Source of the DNA: Anseranas semipalmata
Lineage: Eukaryota; Chordata; Aves; Anseriformes; Anseranatidae
Assembly: GCA_013399115.1 (NCBI GenBank)
Contig: VXAA01006526.1
Span: 917,815-981,814, forward strand
Direction: 5' to 3'
DNA length: 64,000 nucleotides
Of this stretch, positions 33,601 to 47,229 are shown one piece after another. A model generated the notes under the pieces. It saw only the letters and a list, made by a program, of their open reading frames with translations, ran no database searches and was not told the origin of the DNA. Positions within the stretch are counted from its first letter, which is position 1, and each line of letters starts with the position of its first letter. The translations under genes were made by a program, and so were the position numbers.

Positions 33601-34375
33601 GAACCCAGTCTATATGTGCATTAGGCACCGGAGGATCATAACTGGTGTTAATCTATAGCCATTAAAAATGCAGGGTCATTTTGAAAATGGAAAAAATCAG
33701 GCAAGCATCTTTCAAACCCGCACCTAGTTCTTTTCACTCCTCATTAAATTTCAATTGGTAAAATCTATTGGTCTTCCTTAATCTTTTATCAGGGGGGACT
33801 CTACCATATGCAGACCATCTGGTGAGGAGTAACGGGTTAGCCACAGTGGGCTTCCAGGGGTTCATAACACACGAGCCTAATATTGCCGAACAGCTGTCAG
33901 TTCTGTTTATGAAAGGCAAGCTTATCTTCGTGTGATCCCATTCCTTGGACTAACCCTTTCAAACAAACTGTATAATAGTCCAAAAGTCTTGGGAGGATTT
34001 TCTATAAGAATCAATTATAAGCATGTGCCCTGCGAGAGTGAATGAACTTGGTTGTTCATATGGTAAATTTAATATCTTTTCCCTAGCGGACTGTGTTTTT
34101 CTTCACGTGAGCATCTATTGCTGACTTCAGAAACTCCTAGGTGATAAACCTGTCTGGGAAGATTCACCTCATCGTCATAAAGCACAAAACAGGTTGTTCC
34201 ACCAAAGATGCGAGGGGATGTTATGGAGCCCAGCCCTAAAGAAGAACATCTTTAATATTAATGAGCTAACCTTTGAAACATATCATTGATCACATCAACC
34301 ACCAAAATAATAAAGCATTTCAACTATTCCTGATAATTACAATGATTACATCTGATTGATTAAATTAGTAATCAA
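33601..34375. promoter_or_regulatory. Candidate conserved enhancer
   Basis: Non-repetitive sequence with eleven CpGs between 33601 and 34260, dense for this CpG-poor window, and many transcription-factor-type words. These include E-boxes CATATG (near 33806), CAGCTG (near 33891) and CACGTG (near 34105), a GATA-type CTTATC (near 33921), and then a 3' part rich in homeodomain sites (TAATATTAATGAG, TGATAATTACAATGATTAC, TGATTGATTAAATTAG). Preserved CpGs outside a promoter often mark constrained elements. This is inference from composition, since no alignment was possible. Confidence 0.35.
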
Positions 34376-36062
34376 AAAAAAAAAAAGTGGTAAATTTTTT
34401 ATTTTGTAGGTTTAGCATACAGGATTCATATATTACACAGCATCATTTTAAGTGGTTTGCCATTTTCCATTTGTAAGATATTAAGTGAATAACCCTTGTT
34501 TTGTCATTGTACTTTATGGTTTGGAGAGATAAAAGCTTCACTAGTGCTTTACTTACAGTCTCCTAAGGACATCCATCTTTATATACACTTTGTGAGGCAG
34601 AAAGGCCTAGATACTCAGAGATGGAGTTATGCTTGCTTTAAAAATATTTATAGCAACTTTTTTCTTTTAAGTTACAACTGTCAGTCAAACACAGCACTCA
34701 CTCAAGAAGCCTCAATCTGAAACATGAGCAGTTTGAACTAATTTCTGTGTTTCTGCAAAAGAACACGTTGTTTGTTTTGCCTGCAGAGCAACTCATTAAC
34801 TCATATCAATCACATGCATTTTCTTTATTTGACTACTGTTTTTTTTTTTTGCTTGTTTTCCAGACATCAACATGCTTTACAGATGCTGTAACTCCCTTGG
34901 GCATAGGATTTTTATCCTGTTTCACATGGGAAAATCCAAGGTCCAGGTGACAGAAGAGACCCAAGTCACCACCCATGGCAATAAAGACATGTACCAAGGC
35001 CACCAGCAGAGCCTGGGAGAGACTGCAGCTATCACACTAGCCACTCCGCAGGCTGTTTGACAAAGCTCCCTGCTTCTCTCTTTGCTATACCTCCACCTTT
35101 CATCTCGCAGAAAAGTTTTCCACCAAGTTTTGGGTGAGAAAGGAGGGTTCTTTCCTGCTATCTAGTGATACATAATGCAAGTAAATGGGTTGTAGTGTGC
35201 AAAATCTTTCATTTTGTGGTCTTATCAGAAGGCTCACATGATGGTTATGCCATCTGAGTAGGCTTTAATATTTATACTTTTCATGCAGTGCCTCTCAGTG
35301 TTTATCAGTACTCAACTAATCATCCTCACAAATAGCAAAAGCCACAACATGCTTTTTAACATTCTGGAGAGTGACTGAGGGTTTAGATTTGACAGTATGG
35401 TACTGTAAAAGACATAAGTCACTTCTGAAATCAGAGATGATAAGCTGAAATGTTAACAACCATGTCATCATCTCTGACTTAACACTGCTGTCTGGTCTTT
35501 TGCCTGGAGCGTACTCAAGGGCTGCACTGGATGGATCCTTCAGGATCCATCATCCACAAGGGCACCGTGGCCATGTGTTTTATCACTTCATCCATGCTGA
35601 CTGGCTGTGTGGCATCTTTTCCCATTGCTACAGTAGAAGGGATGTGTGCTTGGCACATACATGCACCTTTTTGGATCTCTAAAACAACTTTATGCATGGC
35701 CCAGATACAGCAGCTAAATAATTTTCAGACCACAGCTTTTTTCCTGCCCTTGACAAACAGCCTTGTAAGACAACTATAAAGAACCTCTTTTGCTGCCTTT
35801 GGTTGCTAAAACAGTATTCTCCAAGCCACAAATACAATAATGTTGTTCTCCTTTCCTCTTCATGGTGAAACTGGAAATAAGAAATACTGTCTTATCATCA
35901 GTGGGCTGGAAGTAGCTCATTAAATCACAGTGGACGTGTCACAGAATTTGTCTTGCTTTGGTCTTATTGCTTGTTGGCTCTAGAAATGCATAGACCCATC
36001 TATGTGGATGAAAAAGACAAAAACTTTTAACATCTTGTTCACCTTATGCCTGTTAGATCTGA
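34376..36062. other. Non-coding stretch, no gene seen
   Basis: Begins with a 13-base A run and otherwise holds no recognised repeat or exon. A perfect 9-bp-stem palindrome built on two BamHI-type GGATCC words lies at 35530-35551 with a TTCA loop. Open frames of about 60-80 codons occur on both strands here and cancel each other as evidence. Confidence 0.5.
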
Positions 36063-36298
36063 CAGAATCACAGAATGACATCAACTGGAAGTGGCACCTG
36101 GAGGCTGACAGGCTGGCAGAAGGACCAGGTGGAGCCGCTTGCTCAGGGCCTTCTCCAAACAAGACTTGAGCATCTCTGGGGACAGAGACTCCACTGGCTC
36201 TTCAGCAACCTGTTCCTTTGTCCAACCACCTTTGGGATGATAAATACTCCAGAACACCTCCTTCAGATTTTCCAGTTAACTTATTTTTGCCCATTAGT
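36063..36298 (-). mobile_element. Diverged CR1 LINE 3' fragment (minus strand)
   Basis: Plus-strand reading starts ACAGAATCACAGAATG, then after a degraded stretch gives CCTTCTCCAAAC, CTTGAGCATCTCTGG, GAGACTCCAC, CAACCTGTTCC and finally TTTTGCCCATTAG, in the order expected of a reverse-oriented CR1. It is more decayed than the copies at 6.5, 8.9 and 22.7 kb and so is probably older. The open frame at 36075-36341 overlaps it and is not a gene. The right boundary is approximate. Confidence 0.8.
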
Positions 36299-39200
36299 AA
36301 AACAATTCAAACAGAATAATATCTTTCAGATGTTACATTGAGGTTAACTGTTGGCTTACTGTCAGCAAGTGTACTTCAAAGGCTGTATTAGTGTTTGATA
36401 GCTCAATTTTCAAACATGCCTTAGGGCTTGAGGGTCATCTAAGGCACTGGGGATTTAAAGAGTCTGGTTAAGAAAGATTTCAGCTACTGACATCTGAAAA
36501 TTCCTTTAAAAAAAAAAAAAAACTAGTTAGGTGGGAAAGACAAAAAAAAAAAAATGGTAACTTTGGAATGATAAGCCTTGAATGGCTCATCAGAAAGAAT
36601 GTTCCTGCTTTTAGATCTGGCTTCTGCATTTAGCATAATTAAGCTAGATTCTGAATGTGCCTGTTTCCTTAAATCTGTGCAAGAAATTCAAGCAAAGTGT
36701 GATAGAGAAAAACAACGTGACAAAAGTTTTTTTTCTTCAGGAAAAGAAGGAAAAGGGAGAAAGTAGCTTTAATACTGTTTCCCTTTTTCTAATAAATTTC
36801 TTGGGTCAGTTTTAGCAGAAAGTGATTTTCTGGGATCCTGTGCCATTGTCACAAATGACATAGTGGCAGAAGGTGATTCATTTTGAAACAGCAAAAATAA
36901 AGGGCTGAAAAAAAATTGCCAAAGTTCAACTCTCAACATGACTTTCAATTTTAGAAGGGCTTGCAGCGAACTGAGCAGCAGTAGTGCTCACAGGGTTCCA
37001 CTCTGAAGCACAATGTAATGCAGACAGCTGCAGAGGATAAGTCAGCTTGTTAAATTCGACATACTTTCACCATTGCATAAATTATTTGCCTTTGTGGGAC
37101 TGGAAATAACAATGACCTTGTTATTGAGAAAAAAAAAAATTAGTCTGAAAAGAAAAGCATAGGTGGAATTACAAACACAGTGGGGAAGAGATGCATACCC
37201 ACAAATTCTGATTTCCTGTTTATCCACCTCACATCACAGAAACCTCGGCCTATTGTCAGCTACCACTCTGCTCAGCACAGAGCCCTGTGCTCTTGCTCTC
37301 ACGTGATGGATGGCACTTTGAATTCACTTATCACTCCCCAAATTCAGCAATGTCTTCACACAGTCTTAGGAGAAAGGCTGCATCTGTCCAGCACATTCTT
37401 GCCTTTCCTAACACATTTCGATCACTCAGCGTTAAGAAGCATTATGAAACATCTCTTTGACTCCTAAGCCTGGGCTTCTCCTCTTTTTCTGTAGTGTGAC
37501 CAGCACTGTCACAAAACTACTGTTGAAATGATCATTTTCCCCATAGAAGAGAATAGGTACCCCAGGCAGGGAAGTGAGGCTGATAGATGGAAAAAACTTA
37601 AAAGAAGCATTTCTCATGTTTTCCTCATTTGATGTAGTTGAATCTTACCTGCAAATGAACAGGGCTTATCATTATCCCAAGGGACAAAAATAACAGTGTC
37701 CTGTGGCTCCATCGTCAAGCATTGCTATTGTAACAGGGGAGTAAATGAACCATATAGTCCCAGAGCGTCTGGTTGTATTCAAGCAAACAAGGTATTGAGG
37801 GACATTTCAGGAAGAGAAATGTAAGAGGCCTTCACCACAGAGAGAATATTACACTAGATCTCCAGGGAATACATTGGGATCTTATTACAGAAGCATCTGG
37901 GTACAAGTGATGGCACTTATTTCTGTCATTGTCATTTATTGCAAGCTATTGTATTGTGGTTATTTTAGGTTATTGTTGAGATGTAAGGATAATTAAGACA
38001 ACACCTCTCTCAGCAGAACTTTGTTCTTGTCTTCATTACAAGGTTATTCCACTTCAATCCTAAGCTGTTCCCTTAACATGCTCCTTGTTCACACGTGTAC
38101 ACTTCTCTGCACACTGCAAGGTGAGGTTGGCAATGCAAATTGACAGAGCTGGCAGACCCCAGACTAATTCGTCTCCAGATAAAGGGATCGAACAGACAAC
38201 ATTTCACTGTAAAGAAAATGCACAGACTCAGCTAACACACTGAAATACGGAAGACCACTCTAAAGCTGCTGGTACTCTGCTGGCAGAAGGAGAGCTCTGG
38301 GATGAGGCAGGCTGCACGGGGTGCATGTACCTCAAGTGCCAGGGCTGCAGCTGCCTGTGTGTTGATCACTGAGGCTCAGGTGTAGAGCCTTTGATGAGGA
38401 ATGCTTGCTCTGGTGAAGGAAACAGGGAGTGAATCCCATTCAGCCCACATCACTTGTGTTGGAGGAAACAGTATGGCATAGAGCACCCGGTGTTACTTGT
38501 TACAGGGAATTTCTGGGGTGAGAATCTGAGTCAGAGAAGGAGCTCTGACTTTCACGCTCCCTGCCCCTGCCTCCACCCTTCCCCCTCCAGCCTGGTTTTG
38601 CTGGGTTCCCTCTGACAACTGATATTTTAATTTCTCTTCGTCAAGTCTCTTCTGGAGACTTGAACCATGTCCAGGCAACGGATGTGCCCACATTTTCAGT
38701 ATAAATGAATTTCAATAAAGTTAACTCAGGAAGCTTTATTTCTTTAATGTATGCAGAAACACTATATTTGTTTTTCAGGCAAGAGCCCGATGTTCTATAC
38801 AAACACCACTAATTATTCCCTGTAGGATCCCACCCATCTCAGGAAGGCAAAAGCACAAGGCATCTCTGCAGGACCTTGTGCACCACACCAAGCACAAGCA
38901 GCACAGAGCCTGAAATGGGATCTCAGCCATGGCTGGGTGAATTCCACCTCAAACAACTCCTCATATCCTCACATGTAATTAGAAAGGCCACAGCACACCT
39001 CTGTTATGTGCTTGACATCTCACACTCCAGCTTAAGCCAGTCAGCATGTACTGGTGGTTTGCTTTCAGGCTGCCACAGGTGTGCTTCACTGGTCAGATCC
39101 TGCGCCACGTTCTCCTCGGCTTGGTGCACACAGTATGGTGACTTCACTACACGGGACATTTGCCTTGATGGAAACAGCCTGGGCTCCAGGAACACCTGCA

Positions 39201-42000
39201 GCTCCATATACCAACACCGCACCTGACACTGGTCCCCATAACAGAGCTGTGCTGGTCTTCTGGGCCTTACAGATGAGTCCGAAAGCATCACCTTTAGATA
39301 TGGTGGGCAGAGGAAAGGTTGGTGCGTGCTGTTAGCGAGCCCAGCAGATTGGGGGCATCCAGCTCCTGATGTTTACATACACCATATTACTATCCTTGCA
39401 ACTCTTTGCCACCATTGTCCTAAGCAAGGATTTACCTACTCTGAAGTGGTTTCAGTGTCTCTGCTATAGTCTGAGGTGCCCCACAGACCACCAGCATGCC
39501 TCTGACAGACAAGATTTTCCACCTCAGTGCTTGGCCACAAAATGGCAGGTGAGTGCCTCTTCAGGCTGCAGGGGTGCGTGTTCACGAGCAGAGGATTGGC
39601 TAATGGCTGTTTCCACCACAGTGTGATCCCACAGCTGTTCAATCTGGGTTATATGAATAATGAAGACAAATGCTCACTCTCCCAGAGCACTGACCAAGTC
39701 CTGCCTAAGTGCAAATAAGCTCCAAACTCAAATCTACATGGTATCCTCATGCTATTTGCTCTCACTCCTCATATTGCCTTCTCCTAAGAGTCTTATGACC
39801 TTATGTTTTCCCTGGAAAAGTAAAAGCCTAACTGCACACAGCAAGAACCGTGTATTTTTAACCAGGGTAAAGTTAGTGTATGCCTTTGAAATTGCAGGTG
39901 ATGCCACGTACTCTAAATGTGCTCCATTTAATGGCCCTGTCACAGCCTCCCAAGGGATGCTTTTATCAGTCCTAGAGGTGAGAAAGTGTAAAACATCACT
40001 CATCAATATGATCTTGAATAGGTGCATCAATTCTGGACAGCACATTGGTGTTAATTTACCATGCTTGTCTGAGTGACCGAGTTTCACTTACATGTGTGCA
40101 CAAATTCACTTTCATTACTATATTTATGTTTCATATCTACAGGGCCAAGTCCCTTCACCTGGTATGTTTGCACTTTCTTCTGGTCAGTGATCAAGAACTT
40201 ATTTCAGTGCTCACAGGTGAACACTATACCTGGATTTTCTTTTATTTCATTAACCACCCAGGGAGGGAAAAGAAAATCAGTGAAAAATATTGAACACAAG
40301 TTAAAAGACTGTGATCTACACTTGGATCTTCCTAGGAAACAGGGACTTTTTATCCCTCTGGATCACTTATTTCTATATATTATTCACTCACACAGTCCCC
40401 AATAGCTGGCAGTCACCAACAGCTAAACTATGGAGGATGTAACAAAATATGCATAACTATAAAACTTACAGCAAGCACTGAGAAGAATGGAGAAATTTTA
40501 TGAACTTTTAGTTTCCTGTGTGAGAATCTTCACCTTTTTTTTTCTCCACTCTGTGAGATAATATAACTTAGGGATATTTTAAAAATAAATAGCCCATGGA
40601 ATATCAGAAATTAAACAGCATTACACTGTAAGGTCAATTTGGATAAACTAAAGATGAAGAAATTTTCAGAAATCTGTGACCACTTCAAAAAAACAAACAA
40701 ACAAACCAACGCATTGGTGTTTATGCAAAGCAAGCTGTGCCACGTTCAAATTGTATTGATAAATTGCAAATCTGTCAGCTGAATCAAAATGTGCCAGTTC
40801 CCGAGATTTGTTCTTAGGTGAACTTCACTGCAGCAGCTAAAATGGTGAGTTTGCCTGAATACTGATAAAGGGAACTTTTTTAGGACTGCTGGGTCTACAA
40901 GAAGCCAAAAGAAAACTACCCGGTAAAACCTAATGCTGAACCAAGGTAAGGAGCCTAACACCCTAGTCTGTGAACCAGATCAGCCAATTTGGAAGTCCCT
41001 TGGGCAGCCAGAAATGCTCCCAGCCTAAGACCTCCCTGTACCCTACACAGCCAGCCACAGGAGTCATCCATATGAATGAATTCCAGATATTGCTGTTAAA
41101 GTTATACCAATGCACAGAAAGTAATTCAAGAGTCAGTGGGAAAGAGGGATGAAAAAGGACCAAGAGGTTATACAAGTTGGTGAGCAGAAATCCCTCAGAA
41201 AACTGGAAATTAGAGGTTTTGTTCCCATTGCTCATGCAGTTTTCTTTAAATAATAAGTGGTTGGTTTAGATATTCCATCTGGCAAATTAGAATTTAAAAA
41301 AAAAAAAAAAGAAGAAGGAAAGGATTTCATGAATATTCCTGTACTTCTAGGATTAATTAGTCAGAGTAAGTCTAGGAATATGAAGTGAACAAGGAGATCA
41401 AGTGTATTAAATGAAATCTAGTCTACTTAATTTGTAAGAACTGTCACATACCACCGTCAGAAACAACCTAGAATTTGTGCCATGGTCATATGATTTGTCT
41501 CCAAAGCCTGTGTAAAATGTTTACCAAAACTAAGAAAGCACACCATGGGAAGTATGAAGCTGGAGACCAAAAATGGAAAAGGATATATTCTTCTCCCCAA
41601 CGCAGCCCCAGCTCTGTTGACCCAGTCACACATTCCAGCAGGCTGTGCAGCACACTACCTGGATGCACATTTGTCCCAGTGCATCTGATTTATTGTGTTA
41701 TGAGAAAAGGAAAGGACTAATGTGATTTCTGAATAATGCAAATAATGGAGAAAGAGGATTGCTGGACTGATCCCAGACTTTTGAGATCCAAGCCATCCAT
41801 GACACTCAGTCCTCCTCTTATTGTTGCTAACCATCACCCTTTCCTTTAGGTAGGCTGTCAATAAATCTTTTGTCAGCAAGTCAGAAGGGATGACACGGTT
41901 CCCAGCTTCAAAGGACAAATTCTAAAATACTTTCTTTGCTACTTGCTCTAACACAATTGTCTATGTTGAACACAGTGCCAAATAGGTCAAATAACTAGAA
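36299..42000. other. Non-coding stretch, no gene seen
   Basis: Contains poly(A) runs near 36508 and 36542, and 41297-41310, and a short (AAAC)n at 40687-40706. The part at 38.8-39.7 kb is somewhat more GC-rich and has several overlapping 80-116-codon frames on both strands. None has a convincing gene structure and no family is recognised. Confidence 0.5.
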
Positions 42001-42160
42001 GATGTATATTCTATCTATATTCTATATATCCTATATATCTTATATAACCCATATATATATATACACCTTATATATATATACATATATCATCCTACTTTAT
42101 GTATATATAAACACATTAGACCTATTTGTATTATCATCCTAGTTTACATATATATATATT
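42001..42160. repeat. (TA)-rich repeat with internal duplication
   Basis: Low-complexity TATATA/CTATAT words. A 25-bp segment at 42085-42109 is repeated at 42132-42156 with three mismatches (starting TATCATCCTA), giving a 47-bp period. Probably slippage-prone satellite-like DNA. Confidence 0.85.
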
Positions 42161-44886
42161 AAAAAAACTTATTTAATGAAGTCATTTTGCTTTAGTCCTT
42201 CTTAGAATGCTTCACACATCACAGTTCTCAGAGACCCTTCAAACATTCATCAAACATTCAGAACCAGAAATATTGTATATCTAAGTAATGTCTGACTTGA
42301 TCAAACTTAAGGGAAATGGGAAGATGTGTTTCTGTAAAGGATCCTGGGTAGGAATACAACTGTAAGAGCCCAATGTGATGCAAAATATAAACAGAAGAGA
42401 CAGGCTTGATGGGCCAGATGGTGACCTGCGGTACTCAAATACACAGCAATCATTCAGGCCAGGTAAAGTACTCACAAGCCCATATGACACCTGTAAATAG
42501 ATTCACTGCAGTCTTACACGAATTACAGTAAAAATCCAGAGTAATTCCACAGACAGCTGTATAACGCATATGTAATCCAAACCAAAGTCAAATCAGAATC
42601 TTACCCTGAACCTTTCCTTTTGACAAGACCATCTTCCACTGAAAGTAATGTTGTGTATTGCAAGAGACACTTTTAATAAAGGAAAAAAAAAAGTACTATA
42701 CTTGGTTTCCAAGATTGAATAAGACATTCTATCATCATGCAAAATGAACTAGTTCAGCCATTGCAAATGAACAGTTTCACAAAACAAAAGATAAACTTTC
42801 CACATCTCATTTAATTTATGCTATTATGTTTCCATTATTCACTGCACTGAGGAAAGAGCTTTACCCATCCTCTAAAGTATTCAAATGTTATAAACTTTAA
42901 TCATCAAAACAAAAACAAATAAACATTATTAACTGCTTGAGAGAATATTTTAAATGAGCAGGAGAATAAAGAAAATATTCCTAATTCACAAGTGTTTGAA
43001 GCTTCTGCACTGGAAGTCTCTCTAAGGGTGCATATGAAAAAATGAGCAAGAACTGGATGCGGCAGGGGCCAGAGACATACTGCTGGGGACAGAATTTGAT
43101 TTTCTCCACACAGACAAACTTTATTCTTACAAAGGTTCCTAATATTATCTAAATCTTATTTACTGGGGTCTGGTTTTGCTGTTTATGTTGGATACAGGCT
43201 GAGATACAAATCTCTGAGGATGATTCTACACAGAAAACCAGGAATTTGAACAGTTTACTGTATCCACATTGTCTTCTTCAGGTTCAATTGCCTGTAGTGC
43301 TCTCACTTTCTAGTTTTTTTAGGCAGTTTCAGATTCATTGTTTGCCTGTACCCTTGAATTACACTTACTAGAATTAATGTTTAATTCAGGTGAAAGTTCC
43401 TGAGTCAGGCACAGAGCAAGCTGGCTGATGAAGCTTCCTCAGCTGCCTTTTACAGATGGGGGGGATTTTTGAAGCCCAAACATTTCACTACAGATTGCAA
43501 CCCTACACTTGTAAGAATCCTCCTAAAATTTAAAATATTCAAATTCTACTCTGTGTCTGGAAAAGAAAACAAACAAACAAACAAACCACCACCACCACCA
43601 CCAAACACTTTTCAATGATTTGTACAGATCTCGAGCTGGGATTATATCTTCGGACAGTCTAATCTCAGCCACAAACTGTCATTAAGTAGGAAACCAACAA
43701 CAAAACATAGTGATTTTCACTACTTCTACAGCAAGGCCTTTCCCTGAAAAGCTGAGAAGGGGGCAAAAGTCATGAGTTTTGTAATCATGCCTTGAATTTC
43801 TGCAAGAAGCAATTGAATTTTCCCATGGCACAGACACAAAGAAATTAGAACTACCCTCCCATTGCTACAAAATGCATAAGACTTTAATGACATTTTAATG
43901 TCTTAATCCAAGTTATATTTTTCACCTTTGATCCATTAGTGAAAATCCGCAGTTTACTATCATGTGTCTAATAGTAGTAACACTGTTTTTGTCTTACAAG
44001 CTACAAAATACAAAACTCCATTTTCCATAAAGTACCTCTCATGAAATTCATTTCTCTCTTTCCTGACATGTATAAATATGCATCTAAAGGTAGTAATTTC
44101 ACAGCATCTTTTCACTTTTGTGTAGGCAGTTTAAGTTACCCACTCACCGAAAGGATTGTTTCTGTACTCTATGGCAGGCTTCAGTCCCACCTCATCCTTG
44201 AGCACAAATTAGAAGGAGAATACATTTCACAGATGCATTTTCTCTAAGGCTTTAGCTTGTTATATCCCTTAATTAAGCAACTGTGTGTTTTTTGTTTTTG
44301 TTTTTTCCAGTAAAAAAGAGGTTGGTTCTTTCTCTTGAAGCTCTGGGAAAGGACAACAGGCTATATGTACTGTAACTGTGAGCCCATTTTCTATATCTTT
44401 AATTGTAAAGTGCCCCAATGAACCAATTTGACAGCTGAGGCATGCTAGTTTAGGGCTGCTGCTACTTCAGAGACCAAAGTATACACCATTTATCTCACCA
44501 TGGGAGCTTTAAACCCACTACAGAGTTGGCAAAGGAATCCCAGAGAAGGCCAAGTGCACTTTAGCATTGCCTTCGCCAGGCAGGATCAGAATGAGCCCCA
44601 TCATCTCTGCTGCCATGAGCCATTTCTGCTGCACAGTTCCCACAGTTTTGTTTGGATCTAAAGAACCTGTGAAAAATGCTATGTATTCAAGAGCACCTTC
44701 TTTTGTCATTATTTCAATAGAGTAATTTAGAGGAATGTTTCTTTGGTAGAACAAACTTTCACTGAGGCCAAAGTTGAGTGTTTTGAAAATGGCTTTTAAA
44801 TAACTTTTTCCTGGTATCCATATTCTTCAAGAAATGATCCAAGACAAAATAATGTTCTTGTGCTTTATCCCTTAACACAGGGTGCA
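42161..44886. other. Non-coding stretch, no gene seen
   Basis: AT-rich, with one compound microsatellite at 43567-43606. No exon or repeat family recognised. Confidence 0.55.
43567..43606. repeat. Compound (AAAC)n(CCA)n microsatellite
   Basis: Five AAAC units pass directly into about six CCA units. The two motifs share a CAAACCA junction, consistent with one simple repeat seeding the next. Confidence 0.92.
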
Positions 44887-45061
44887 AGATATATATATAA
44901 GATATATAATATATATATAAGATATATATATAACATATATATAAGATATCTATCTATCTATCTATCTTATATATATAATATACATAAGATATATTATATA
45001 TATAGGATATATAAGATATATATATAAGATATATAAGATATATATAACATATATATATATG
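44887..45061. repeat. (TA)-rich / GATATATA satellite with (TATC)n core
   Basis: About 175 bp built from ATATATATAAGAT-like units. A (TATC)n run (near 44947-44967) sits in the middle, flanked by near-mirror TATATAAGATAT words on both sides, so the array is highly self-complementary. It is likely polymorphic and hard to assemble correctly. Confidence 0.92.
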
Positions 45062-47229
45062 TTTTTAAGAGAAAAACCTCCAATAGCTGGTTGATTTTAA
45101 GCAAATGTAAAATTAAAGCTCTTAAGTTACCTTCTTTTTGCCTTTCTTCTTCAGTAATTTTTCAGATTTCTTTCTTAGAGTTGATGTAAAGGGTAAACTA
45201 GTGTTTATATATTTTTTTAAATAATTTTAATAATGTTTTAATATAGTGTTTTTTACCTAGAATCTTTTAAAATTATATACATTTTTAGCTGGACAGAGAT
45301 GTCAACTCACCTGAGCAACTGTTTTCTTAATGAGAAACTGAATTCTCATCCATGTGGCATTTCCAAGTCAAGGCCATCATTCCAGTGTTGCTATAACATA
45401 TGGCAAGTCATGTCTTAGAGAGACACCACTAGAAAAATAAACAATCAAATTACTGCAATATAGATAAGCAGCAACTGAACTGGGATGATGGAAATACCTG
45501 TGGTGTTTAGAAAACTTCAGGTATCTCATTACTTAAAGAGGTAAATAAGTCCTTAAATGTATTTAAGATACTCTGATACTAAACCACAAAATGGAAATAA
45601 GTGTTTTGTCATGAGGATTTGTGGAGATGCTGAGCTACTGTGGTTATAAGTGTTGTACCTGAGCTATCTAGCTATAAGGTCAGCTGATCTGAGACATTTC
45701 TAGCAGGGGTTTGAGCAGCCCATTCTCCCTTAGAGGATGCTGAATAGTAATTCTTTCTTACCTCTGTTTCAGCAGGGGTAAGTTTAAGAGTCCTAGCAAA
45801 TTAATGACACTTCACATTTCTAGATGCATATATTTTGTCCAAATGCCACAGACCATGTCTATTTTGCTTTTACATGCAGTAAAAACTGGCCTTTTACTGT
45901 TCATTTTTAAAGTCTATAAATAGATTGTTTCTATGGATTGTTTCCCTCAATTCAGTTATTGCTCCATAACAGATGGGTGCTATACAGTAAAGCACATGAA
46001 AAATTACCACTTTACTCTAATAATGTATTAAGACCGTATAACAGCATGAAGAAAGAAGCAGTTTAGAGCATGCTCTAGCATTTCTCCATTCTATTTTTTA
46101 TGGAATGGAAAACATTTCCAATTATTTAGTATTGTATTAACTTCCAGTTTGCCTCATCTAGCTGTGATTCATTGTGTGATTCCTCGTCAGAGCTGGTGAG
46201 TCCTTATAAATCATAGCATGCAAATCAATAAAATGAAATAAAACAAATCATGGTATTAAACATTGTTTCATAACCTAGATTTTTATTGTTTTATATAAAT
46301 TTTAGTTAAAGTTAAGTTTAATTAAGTTCAGTGAGCTTATCTGCCATTGCATAGCAGAATGACTACCTTGCTGCTTCTTTCCTATTTCTGCTTTATTTTG
46401 GTATAAAAGTAAGACTTCTGCACAGTACAGTGCTGAAAGGTCTGGAAATTACAGGAGAATATAAAGCACTCAGAACATCCTTGGATGTCAGTGGTTTGAC
46501 ATTTACTGTGATGCTACATAAGGGATGAGACCACCTAACAGTGACACTCCAGGGAGCAGTATCATTGTATCATTTGGCATGTGCTTGACATAGCAGGAGT
46601 TCAAAGACAGTATTTGTGGAAATAAACAGCAAGGAAAGCAATGCTAGACCATTAGAAAGTAATGCAAAAATGCCACAATCTGTAGGTTACAACATCTCTC
46701 AAACCAAGTCTTACCTTTCATCTTTAACAAGATGTTAACTCTCCATGTGATGTCAGGTATGCCAAGTTTCTCCATTTACGTATCATGTATCACTTCTCTC
46801 AGCAGATTGTTCATGCTCACTTGGTATAAAACTTTGGTTAAAAATCCATGAACGAATAAATGCATTTTGGATAAAAATGTATTAATTCTATCTAGAATAA
46901 TAATCAACCTGGATGACAAATTTCTCCAAATTTCCACTTAGTTTTCTTTACTCACAGTGTTGGCAGATTCTGATTAATACACTTTCTGGGAAACACTTCA
47001 GACAAGTCTGTATTGTCTAAGGTCTCAGGATTTAGTTGCTGAGGACATACATATTTATTTGCTCCGTGCCGCAGCTTTATAAAGTAAATATTCACAATGT
47101 CTGAAAATCGGTGTTTTGAGTTTTACCGTATCTTTTTTGAGGGAGTATAACAATGCACAAACTACTCAAGATTTCTTGGTGGCTTTCTAAAAACCTGATT
47201 TCTACAACTGCATAATAATGTTTTCCTTC
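45062..47229. other. Non-coding AT-rich stretch, no gene seen
   Basis: No gene or repeat family recognised. An octamer ATGCAAAT lies near 46219 in a homeodomain-word-rich, non-repetitive segment (about 46140-46330) that could be regulatory. Confidence 0.5.
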
